A stretch of 7,988 nt of DNA, taken from Candidatus Rokuibacteriota bacterium (GTDB lineage: Bacteria; Methylomirabilota; Methylomirabilia; Rokubacteriales; CSP1-6). The stretch is from positions 1 through 7,988 of the forward strand of contig JACQCN010000447.1 of assembly GCA_016201575.1 (NCBI GenBank), in the 5' to 3' direction. Below are positions 1 through 7,766 of this stretch, one piece after another. The position numbers and the translations under genes are program-made. The notes beneath the pieces were generated by a model. The model saw only the letters and a list, made by a program, of their open reading frames with translations. It was not told the DNA's origin and did not search any database. Position 1 is the first letter of the stretch; every line of letters starts with the position of its first letter.

Positions 1-500
1 ATGAAGAAGACGGCGACGTACCACAGGTAGCGGTGGTAGTTCTGCAGGATCAGCGGGAACCGCGTCTCGCCCGTGTAGCCGGCCTTGGCGTCGCGCACCG
101 CGCAGGCGGCGGGCGCGAGCCAGAACGAGCGATAATACGCCTTGCGGTAGTAGTAGCACGTGAGCCGGAACAGGCCGGGGCCCCACAGGATCAGGAACGC
201 CGGCGAGACGATCCCGATGACCGGCACCGCGATGTCCGGCAGCCCCGCCCCGAGCGACACGTGCCGGCAGGAGGCGTAGAGGCACGGCGAGTAGAAGGGG
301 GAGAGGTAGGGCGCGACGAAGTAGTGCGCGTTCTGGATGGCCGCCCACGTCGCGTAGACGATGAAGCCGCCGAGGACCACGCCCACGGTGGCCGGCAGCG
401 CCCACCAGGTGTCCTGCCGGAGCGTCGCCGCCTGGATCGGCGGGCGCGCCTCCGCGCCCACGACGTGGCCCCGCTGATCGCGAAGAATCCTACCGAGCAT
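1..500 (-). CDS. Multi-pass membrane protein, N-terminal part, probably succinate dehydrogenase-associated
   Basis: The frame stays open from ATG at 500 to the left edge, giving 166 residues without the C-terminus. Hydrophobic segments lie at about residues 33-56 and 88-111, and a third begins at about 158. Between them is a distinctive aromatic and Cys-rich stretch: NAHYFVAPYLSPFYSPC (57-73), a second Cys at 78, TCYYYRKAYYRSFW (114-127), then YTGETRFPLILQN (142-154). From memory this resembles uncharacterised membrane proteins encoded beside sdhA/sdhB in some high-GC bacteria, so a role as membrane partner of succinate dehydrogenase is my inference, in line with the TCA operon. The start overlaps the fumarase beta stop by 11 nt, and an AGGAGGG site about 11 nt upstream lies inside that gene, suggesting translational coupling. 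A GTG at codon 14 is a less likely start. That this is a real membrane protein is firm; the succinate dehydrogenase link is moderate. Confidence 0.75.
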   Translation of the reverse strand, partial: MLGRILRDQRGHVVGAEARPPIQAATLRQDTWWALPATVGVVLGGFIVYATWAAIQNAHYFVAPYLSPFYSPCLYASCRHVSLGAGLPDIAVPVIGIVSPAFLILWGPGLFRLTCYYYRKAYYRSFWLAPAACAVRDAKAGYTGETRFPLILQNYHRYLWYVAVFF

Positions 501-1059
501 AGGCTTTGATGCCCTCCTCGTAGAGGTCGCGGCCGCGGCAGTCGTCGACGACGATCGCCGGGAAGCCCTCGACCTCGAGCCGGCGGATGGCCTCGGTGCC
601 GAGGTCCTCGTAGGCGACGATCTCGAGCGTCTTGACGAACCGGGAGAGGACCGCGCCGGCCCCGCCGATCGCGCCGAAGTAGACGGCCTTGTGCGTCCGC
701 ATCGCGTCCCGGACCGGCTGCGACCGGGCGCCCTTGCCGATGGTGGCCTTGAGGCCCAGCGCGAGCAGCGCCGGCGTGTACGTGTCCATGCGGCCGCCCG
801 TGGTGGGGCCGATCGAGCCGACGATCTCGCCGGGGCGGGCCGGCGACGGGCCCGTGTAGTAGATGATCTGCCCGCGGACGTCGATCGGCAGCGGCTGGCC
901 GGCCTCGATGAGCTGCATCAGGCGCCCGTGGGCGGCGTCGCGCGCCGTGTACACGACGCCGGTGATCCGCACGCGGTCGCCGGCGTCGAGCTTCTCGATG
1001 TCGGCGTCGGACAGTGGCGCCGAGACCTCCTTGATGCCATCCGCCGCGGCGGTGATCAT
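490..1059 (-). CDS. fumB: Class I fumarate hydratase, beta subunit (C-terminal domain)
   Basis: This 189-residue protein is the smaller subunit of a two-subunit, iron-sulfur class I fumarase, which interconverts fumarate and (S)-malate in the cytoplasm with the alpha subunit encoded upstream. It has the family's substrate-side motifs: GDRVRITG with YTARDAAH (residues 28-44), GPTTGGRMD (84-92) and GKG (108-110). The length suits a stand-alone beta subunit. L-tartrate dehydratase beta (TtdB) is the close alternative, but the TCA neighbours favour fumarase. I chose ATG 1059 because homology begins there. The frame runs upstream to an ATG at 1146, but the extra 29 residues are Arg/Ala-rich and look like translated spacer. 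The ribosome site is weak (GGAG about 13 nt upstream). Unusually, 211 nt separate it from the alpha subunit. Its end overlaps the next gene by 11 nt. Confidence 0.93.
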   Translation of the reverse strand: MITAAADGIKEVSAPLSDADIEKLDAGDRVRITGVVYTARDAAHGRLMQLIEAGQPLPIDVRGQIIYYTGPSPARPGEIVGSIGPTTGGRMDTYTPALLALGLKATIGKGARSQPVRDAMRTHKAVYFGAIGGAGAVLSRFVKTLEIVAYEDLGTEAIRRLEVEGFPAIVVDDCRGRDLYEEGIKAYAR

Positions 1060-1107
1060 CGCAGTGCCCCGTCTCCCGCTGCGGTCGGCCGCGCGGGTGG
1101 CGCCGCG

Positions 1108-1123
1108 GGCGGGGCGCCCCGCC
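1108..1123. repeat. 16-bp perfect palindrome in the fumA-fumB gap
   Basis: GGCGGGGCGCCCCGCC reads the same on both strands. It sits about 50 nt upstream of the beta-subunit start in the message. It could fold as a tight hairpin or serve as a protein-binding site. In DNA this GC-rich chance palindromes are not rare, so a function is only possible. Confidence 0.4.
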
Positions 1124-1185
1124 GCGCGGAGCGCACCGCGAAGCAAGCGCGCGGCACCGCTCGGTCACTGTCCGTGGTCAAGCCT

Positions 1186-1250
1186 GGCGCGCGCGGGAGC
1201 GAGCACGGTGGGGCTGCCCGCGGCGACAGGACCCACGCGCCGCGCGCGCC
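1186..1250 (-). repeat. 11-bp inverted repeat downstream of fumA (possible stable mRNA hairpin)
   Basis: The arms GGCGCGCGCGG (1186-1196) and CCGCGCGCGCC (1240-1250) are perfectly complementary across a 43-nt loop. The loop itself holds a shorter GTGGG/CCCAC pair. In the message the stem begins about 20 nt after the alpha-subunit stop codon. No run of U follows, so it is not a standard intrinsic terminator. It could protect the upstream message from 3' exonucleases, partly end transcription, or be a Rho-associated structure. Alternating CG tracts pair easily by chance, so confidence in function is limited; the inverted repeat itself is certain. Confidence 0.5.
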
Positions 1251-1270
1251 AAATTCAGAGGCTCCGTCAG

Positions 1271-2113
1271 TCACAACGTGACTTCCTTGTGTCGATGCGC
1301 GTGGCACTCGATGGTGACGGCGACGGGGAGCGAGGTGATGTGGCAGGGGTACGTGAGGATGTGGACCCCGAACGCGGTGGTGTCGCCGCCGTAGCCCTGC
1401 GGCCCGATGCCGAGCCGGTTCGCCCGCTCCAGCACCTCCCGCTCGAGCGCGTCGAGCGCGGGGTCGGGGTTGGGCGCGCCCAGCTCGCGGAACAGCGCCC
1501 GCTTGGAGAGGATCGCGGCCTTCTCGAACGTGCCGCCCACGCCCACGCCCGCGATGAGGGGCGGGCAGGCGTCGGGGCCCGCCGTCTTGATGCACTCGAG
1601 GATCCAGCTCCGCACGCCCTCGATCCCCTCCGCCGGCGTCAGCATCTTGTACTTCGACCGGTTCTCGCACCCGCCGCCCTTGGCCATCACCATGATCTTG
1701 AGGTCGGCGCCGGGCCCGAGATCGAGGTGCACCACGGCCGGCGTGTTGTCGCCCGTGTTCACCCGGTCGAAGGGCGAGCGGACGATGGAGGCGCGCAGGT
1801 AGCCCTCCCGGTAGCCCTGGCGCACGCCCTCGTCGATCGCGTCGGCGAGCCCGCCGCCGGCGACGTGCACGTCCTGCCCGAGCTCGACGAAGCAGACCAC
1901 GACGCCGGTGTCCTGGCAGTACGGCATCCGCCTGGTCTTGGCCATCTGGGCGTTGTCCTTCAGGATCTGGAGCACCTGCCGCCCGGCGGCCGAGCGCTCG
2001 GTCGTGAGCGCGCGGTCGAAGGCGCGCAGCATGTCGGGCTCCAGCTCGTAGTTCGCCTCCATGCAGAGCTTCTTGACGGCGTCGGTGACGGCGCTGACGT
2101 GGACGTCGCGCAT
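1271..2113 (-). CDS. fumA: Class I fumarate hydratase, alpha subunit ([4Fe-4S] domain)
   Basis: This 280-residue protein is the iron-sulfur, catalytic half of a two-subunit class I fumarase (fumarate + water to malate), working with the beta subunit at 490-1059. Diagnostic motifs are PYCQDTG (Cys66), GGGCENRS (146-153), ACPPLIAGVGVGGT (182-195, Cys183) and IECHAHRH near the end (Cys270). Cys66, Cys183 and Cys270 have about the spacing of the three cluster ligands in this family; the fourth iron site is left free for substrate. Length is normal for a stand-alone alpha subunit (TtdA-like). ATG 2113 is supported by a GGGGAG site 7 nt upstream, which lies in the last codons of the VOC remnant. 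Such fumarases are typically oxygen-sensitive. L-tartrate dehydratase alpha is the alternative but does not fit the neighbours. Confidence 0.95.
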   Translation of the reverse strand: MRDVHVSAVTDAVKKLCMEANYELEPDMLRAFDRALTTERSAAGRQVLQILKDNAQMAKTRRMPYCQDTGVVVCFVELGQDVHVAGGGLADAIDEGVRQGYREGYLRASIVRSPFDRVNTGDNTPAVVHLDLGPGADLKIMVMAKGGGCENRSKYKMLTPAEGIEGVRSWILECIKTAGPDACPPLIAGVGVGGTFEKAAILSKRALFRELGAPNPDPALDALEREVLERANRLGIGPQGYGGDTTAFGVHILTYPCHITSLPVAVTIECHAHRHKEVTL

Positions 2114-2117
2114 CCCG

Positions 2118-2279
2118 TCACTCCCCCCGGGCGCTCGTGTCGGGGCCGGGCATCCGCATCAGCTCCTCGGCGCCGAACGCCCGCCGGCAGAAGTCGATGG
2201 TCGCGGCGGCGGCGCGCACCGTCAGCTGCGAGGTGATCGTGTGGCAGCCGGGCGGGATTCTCTGCGTCGCGGTCTTCAT
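2118..2279 (-). pseudogene. Truncated VOC (glyoxalase/PhnB-like) protein, 53 residues
   Basis: A short cistron fills the space between malate dehydrogenase and fumarase alpha. Its 53 residues follow the start of PhnB-like VOC proteins: PPGCHTIT (residues 9-16), then a VRAAAATIDFCRRAFGAEE block (21-39) and RMPGPD (42-47). Then it reads TSARGE and stops. Full-length relatives run to about 130-150 residues, so only the first beta-alpha unit remains and a VOC fold or metal site cannot form. Two positions where I would expect Tyr are Cys (12 and 31). It keeps a strong ribosome site (AGAGGAG, 7 nt before ATG 2279), starts 15 nt after the mdh stop and ends 4 nt before the fumarase start. It may still be translated and help load ribosomes onto fumarase. 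Identification is from remembered family patterns; truncation is read directly. Confidence 0.75.
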
Positions 2280-2294
2280 GGCGCTGCTCCTCTG

Positions 2295-4496
<2,202 letters not shown>

Positions 4497-4556
4497 CAGT
4501 CGTCACCTGCCCCTAGGGCGAAGCTGCTCATGCCCTCGACTCAGATTTAGTGTTGC

Positions 4557-4790
4557 TCACGTGATTCGCTTGTAAATGGGCTTGCCACCCTGAACACGTG
4601 TCCGAGCCGTTCCGACCTTGATTTTGATGGCCCCAATTGGCTGACGTCCGGCCTGCGAGTGAGAAAGCACAGGAGGCAGGTTATCCGCGGTGACCTTTCC
4701 AACGATTTGGTTAATGTCTTTGCCTCCGGGTGTCCCGTTCTTCTCGGTGCCCACCGTAACGACTATCGAACCAACCCCTGGTTTCGCCAT
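4557..4790 (-). CDS. Small basic protein of unknown function with an internal repeat
   Basis: I do not recognise this 77-residue protein. It is strongly basic (12 Lys/Arg against 3 Asp/Glu), has no Cys, Trp or Phe, no signal peptide and no membrane segment. It holds two copies of the pattern VGT-x6-GGK-x-I (residues 13-26 and 59-72), ungapped and 46 residues apart, joined by a Pro-containing middle (DNLPPVLSHSQ). The copies use different codons, so the repeat is at protein level only. Its region is about 56 % GC against about 70 % around it. I chose the second ATG (4790) because GGAGG sits 5 nt before it; an in-frame ATG at 4802 would add four residues. It lies between aconitase and isocitrate dehydrogenase with about 60 nt on each side, looser than most other junctions. 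It could be a late insertion or a lineage-specific small gene. That it is coding rests on the start signals, the open frame and the repeat. Confidence 0.6.
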   Translation of the reverse strand: MAKPGVGSIVVTVGTEKNGTPGGKDINQIVGKVTADNLPPVLSHSQAGRQPIGAIKIKVGTARTRVQGGKPIYKRIT

Positions 4791-4851
4791 CACAGCCTCC
4801 ATTCCTGCTGCCGTTGGAGAACCGTCGCCTACCTCAGTTCTTTTGCTCGTC

Positions 4852-7098
4852 CTATTTGATCGCGTTGAGGGCCGAGCCCGCCCGGAACCAGCCGATCTGT
4901 TCGTCGGTCAGGCTGTGGCGGCACTGGATCGTCTCGCTCCGGCCGTCTGGCTTCTTGATCGCGACGGTGACGGGCACGCCGGGGGCGAGCCCCTTGAGCC
5001 CGGTGACGCTGACGCGGTCCATCTCCTGGAAGCGACCGTAGTCCCGCGGGTCGGCGAACGTGAGCGGCAGCACGCCCTGCTTCTTGAGGTTCGTCTCGTG
5101 GATGCGCGCGAAGCTCCGGACGATCACCGCCTTGCCCCCCAGGTAGCGCGGCGACATCGCCGCGTGCTCGCGGCTCGAGCCCTCGCCGTAGTTCTCGTCC
5201 CCGATGACGAGCCACGACGCGCCCGCAGCCTTGTAGGCCCGCGCGATCGCCGCGAACGGCACGCCGCGCTCGCCCGTGAGCACGTTGGTCCCCTCGCCCG
5301 TCTCGCCCGTGAAGGCGTTGACCGCGCCGAGGAACATGTTGTCGCTGATCTTGTCGAGATGGCCGCGGTAGAGGAGCCAGCGCCCGGCCGGCGAGATGTG
5401 GTCGGTGGTCGTCTTGCCCTTGGTCTTGACCAGGATCGGCAGGTCGAAGAAGTCCGTGCCGTCCCAGGCCAGGAAGGGCTGGAGGACCTGCAGGCGGTCG
5501 CTGTGGGGCGGGATCTCCACGACCACGCTGTCCCCGTCCGCGGCCGGCGCCTCAAAGCCCTCCTCGCCGCGCGCGAAGCCCGCCCGCGGCAGCTCCTCGG
5601 CCTCGGGCGGCGTGAAGCGGACCGGGCGGCCGTCGGGGGCGGCGAGCGCCCCGTGGACGGGGTCGAACTCGAGCGTGCCCGCGAAGGCCAGCGCCGTGAC
5701 GATCTCGGGGCTCGTCAGGAACGAGAGGGTGGCCGCGCTGCCGTCGTTGCGCCCCGGGAAGTTGCGGTTGAACGAGGAGACGATCGTGTTGGCCTCCTCG
5801 CGGCCGACGTCCGAGCGCTTCCACTGCCCGATGCACGGGCCGCAGGCGTTGGCGAGCACCGTGCCGCCCATCTTCTCGAAGATCTCGATCAGCCCGTCGC
5901 GCTTGATCGTCTGGTAGATGCGCTCCGAGCCCGGGGTCACCAGGAAGGGCATCCTGGCCCGCAGCCCTGCCTTCATCCCCTGCAGCGCGATGTGGGCGGC
6001 GCGGCGCATGTCCTCGTAGGAGGAGTTGGTGCAGGAGCCGATGAGCGTGGCCTTGATCTGGGCCGGCCAGCCGTTGTCCCGCACCTCGGCGGCCAGCCGG
6101 GAGATCGCCCGCGCCCGGTCCGGCGAGTGGGGGCCGACGATGTGGGGCTCGAGCGTGTCGAGGTCGATCTCGACCAGCTCGTCGTAGAAGCGCTTCGGGT
6201 CGTCGAGGACCTCGGGGTCGGGGACGAGGTGCTCGGCGTGCCGCTCGGCCAGCGCCGCCACGTCGGCGCGGTCTGTCGCCCGGAGGTAGGCCGCCATGCG
6301 GGAGTCGAACGGGAACACGGAGGTCGTGGCCCCGAGCTCCGCGCCCATGTTGCAGATGGTGCCCTTCCCGGTCGCGCTGATCGACTCGGCGCCGGGGCCG
6401 AAGTACTCGACGATCTTGTTGGTGCCGCCCTTGACCGTGAGGACGCCGCACAGGTAGGTGATGACGTCCTTCGAGGAGGTCCAGGCGTGGAGCTTGCCGG
6501 TGAGGCGCACGCCGATGAGCCTGGGGTGCAGGACCTCCCACGGCAGCCCCGCCATCACCTCGCCCGCGTCGGCCCCGCCGACGCCGATGGCGAGCATCCC
6601 GAGCCCCCCCGCGTTGGGCGTGTGGGAGTCCGTGCCGATCATGAGCCCGCCGGGGAACGCGTAGTTCTCCAGGACCACCTGGTGGATGATCCCCGAGCCG
6701 GGGCGCCAGAAGCCGATCCCGTACTTGCGGGAAGCGGAGCGGAGGAAGTTGTAGACCTCGTTGTTCTCGGTGACGGCGCGGCGCATGTCGTCGGAGGCGC
6801 CGCTTTCCGCGCGGATCAGGTGGTCGCAGTGCACCGTCGACGGCACCGCGACCTTCTTCTGGCCCGACTGCATGAACTGCAGCAGCGCCATCTGGCCGGT
6901 TGCGTCCTGCATGGCGACGCGGTCGACGCGCAGGCGGAGCTGGGTCCGGCCGCGGTCCCAGACCTGATTGTCGAAGTCGGCGGCGTGGGCGACGAGGATC
7001 TTCTCGGCCAGCGTCAGCGCGCACCCGAACTTCGCCCGGGCCCGGGCCAGCCGGCCCGGCATCGACGTGTACAGGGCCTGGATCTGCGGCACCGCCAT
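4852..7098 (-). CDS. acn: Aconitate hydratase, mitochondrial type
   Basis: This 748-residue enzyme isomerises citrate to isocitrate through cis-aconitate using a [4Fe-4S] cluster. The order of domains is that of mitochondrial-type aconitases: DSHTPNAGGLGM (157-168), the cluster ligands Cys356 (GSCTNSS) and Cys419/Cys422 (CGPCIGQW), then DHISPAG (566-572) and the swivel domain with YGEGSSREHAAM (637-648), whose serine is catalytic, and SFARIHETNLKKQG. These positions fall within about two residues of the bovine enzyme numbering, so nothing is missing. I chose ATG 7098 because GGAGGAGG lies 5 nt upstream and homology starts there. An in-frame ATG at 7176 would add 26 Arg-rich residues and place the start almost at the predicted transcription start. 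It is the first gene of the operon. The length and the NYGEGSSREHAAM form exclude the larger IRP-like AcnA and AcnB types. Confidence 0.97.
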   Translation of the reverse strand: MAVPQIQALYTSMPGRLARARAKFGCALTLAEKILVAHAADFDNQVWDRGRTQLRLRVDRVAMQDATGQMALLQFMQSGQKKVAVPSTVHCDHLIRAESGASDDMRRAVTENNEVYNFLRSASRKYGIGFWRPGSGIIHQVVLENYAFPGGLMIGTDSHTPNAGGLGMLAIGVGGADAGEVMAGLPWEVLHPRLIGVRLTGKLHAWTSSKDVITYLCGVLTVKGGTNKIVEYFGPGAESISATGKGTICNMGAELGATTSVFPFDSRMAAYLRATDRADVAALAERHAEHLVPDPEVLDDPKRFYDELVEIDLDTLEPHIVGPHSPDRARAISRLAAEVRDNGWPAQIKATLIGSCTNSSYEDMRRAAHIALQGMKAGLRARMPFLVTPGSERIYQTIKRDGLIEIFEKMGGTVLANACGPCIGQWKRSDVGREEANTIVSSFNRNFPGRNDGSAATLSFLTSPEIVTALAFAGTLEFDPVHGALAAPDGRPVRFTPPEAEELPRAGFARGEEGFEAPAADGDSVVVEIPPHSDRLQVLQPFLAWDGTDFFDLPILVKTKGKTTTDHISPAGRWLLYRGHLDKISDNMFLGAVNAFTGETGEGTNVLTGERGVPFAAIARAYKAAGASWLVIGDENYGEGSSREHAAMSPRYLGGKAVIVRSFARIHETNLKKQGVLPLTFADPRDYGRFQEMDRVSVTGLKGLAPGVPVTVAIKKPDGRSETIQCRHSLTDEQIGWFRAGSALNAIK

Positions 7099-7103
7099 GC
7101 GGG

Positions 7104-7111
7104 CCTCCTCC
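7104..7111 (-). promoter_or_regulatory. Ribosome binding site of aconitase
   Basis: GGAGGAGG on the minus strand lies 5 nt before ATG 7098. It decides between this start and the in-frame ATG at 7176, which has no such site. It is the strongest ribosome site in the window. Confidence 0.8.
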
Positions 7112-7150
7112 GTTTCCGGTCGTCGCGAGCGGGCAAAAATATCGCCCCCG

Positions 7151-7161
7151 GTCCGGCGGAC
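7151..7161. repeat. Short inverted repeat in the aconitase leader
   Basis: GTCCGGCGGAC is a perfect 5+1+5 inverted repeat located about 20 nt downstream of the predicted transcription start and about 50 nt before the aconitase start codon. The position would suit an operator or a small leader hairpin. It is short and GC-rich, so it may be chance. Confidence 0.25.
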
Positions 7162-7184
7162 AGGAGGCGACCTCAAACCAAATC

Positions 7185-7214
7185 AATTTACTCTCGTGCG
7201 GACTTGCGTGTCAA
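7185..7214 (-). promoter_or_regulatory. Sigma70-like promoter for the TCA operon
   Basis: On the minus strand a perfect TTGACA (7214-7209) is followed after 18 bp by TAAATT (7190-7185), which matches four of six positions of TATAAT including the second A and last T. The region is a local AT-rich island in GC-rich DNA. Transcription would start near 7178, leaving a leader of about 80 nt before the aconitase start. Its place directly ahead of the first gene supports it. No other promoter of this quality is seen within the operon. Confidence 0.6.
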
Positions 7215-7280
7215 TGGAGCGGCCTCCACGCTCCGTGCTCGCATGCCCGCATCGAGCCCGCGGTGATCGGCAGGATCGGC

Positions 7281-7766
7281 ATGACGAGCGAGCGAACCGG
7301 CGGTCGCTTCGACGTGGTCCGGAAGGACGTGCTGGCGAGCCGCGCCGGCGTGCGCTACCGGGACTTCCGCCGCACGCTCACACCCCGCTTCGGCCTCGTC
7401 TGGCGGCACCTGCTCGCCGGGCACGCGAGCCTCGTCCTCGTCGGCGCCCTCGTCGTCACGCTCGGCCGGCGGTCTCCAGGCCTGCCGCGTCCCCCTGCTC
7501 CCGGCCGGCGCCGTCCTGCTCGGCTACGCGCTCGCGTACATCAACCTCTTCCTGCGCGAGGCCGCGCAGTACAACCTCGCGCCGATGCGCCGCTGGAACG
7601 ACCGCCTCGCGAACCTGGTCATCGGCTCGCTCTCCGGCAGCTCCTCGAGCATCGCGACGACATGGCCGACCGGCGCGTCGACTATCACCGCGGGCCCCAC
7701 GGCGCCGTCAACCGCGTCTTCGGCGACGGCCCGGTGGCCAGCACCTTCGGTGGCGCGGGATTCAAC
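7281..7766 (+). pseudogene. Decayed fatty acid desaturase-like gene
   Basis: Three plus-strand pieces read like parts of one membrane fatty acid desaturase. Piece 1 (7281-7470) begins at an ATG with AGGA 5 nt upstream and ends in a hydrophobic helix (LVLVGALVVTLG). The sense then moves to the +1 frame (7471-7638), with a second helix, YINLFLREAAQYNLAP and RRWNDRLANLVIGSL; one extra base near 7467-7471 explains the shift. Piece 3 returns to the first frame (7644-7766) with EHRDDMADRRVDYH and a FGDGPVASTFGGAGFN segment. In the family I would expect HEAAH where REAAQ stands (7555-7569), about a hundred or more residues between pieces 2 and 3, and an HLLHHW-like box after GGAGFN; all are missing. 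So iron binding and activity are lost. The family call is from remembered patterns; the frame change and the lack of histidine boxes are read directly. It diverges from the aconitase operon. Confidence 0.55.

Larger units (their letters stand above)
1060..1270. other. Structured non-coding gap between fumarase subunits
   Basis: This 211-bp stretch separates two subunit genes that are normally adjacent. None of its minus-strand frames gives a convincing protein; a 29-codon in-frame upstream extension of the beta subunit is Arg/Ala-rich and looks non-coding. It is very GC-rich and holds two inverted repeats, listed separately. No clear promoter is visible: a TTGACC at about 1175 has no matching -10 sequence. 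It could be an mRNA structure tuning the ratio of the two subunits, or a scar of lost sequence. The function is unknown. Confidence 0.6.

Noticed and set aside
1060..1146. Upstream-extended start of the fumarase beta subunit (ATG at 1146)
   Set aside because: The 29 extra residues are Arg/Ala-rich, lie in the palindromic gap and match nothing in the family; family-like sequence begins at the ATG at 1059.
1186..1250. Intrinsic terminator after fumarase alpha
   Set aside because: The hairpin has a long loop and no U-run follows, so it does not meet the standard pattern.
4497..4590. Internal promoter before icd (TTTACA ... TAAATC)
   Set aside because: The spacing is about 21 bp, too long for a sigma70 promoter.
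4540..4848. Short direct-repeat-like pattern flanking the small gene (GAGCAA...CTGAG at 4833-4848 and 4540-4558)
   Set aside because: The matches are only 6 and 5 bp with different spacing (5 versus 8 nt), so they cannot be claimed as target-site duplications.
7133..7147. A second -10-like element (GATATTTTT) and a GGGC/GCCC hairpin in the aconitase leader
   Set aside because: No -35 sequence lies 16-18 bp upstream of GATATT, and the stem is only 4 bp.
7099..7176. Upstream-extended start of aconitase (ATG at 7176)
   Set aside because: It would start almost at the predicted transcription start, lacks a ribosome site and adds non-family Arg-rich residues; ATG 7098 has GGAGGAGG.
4690..7266. 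An 858-codon plus-strand frame opposite aconitase
   Set aside because: The minus strand carries a complete aconitase with all catalytic motifs; the plus frame shows no domain and is rich in Arg, Asp, Val and Ala as expected of an antisense shadow.
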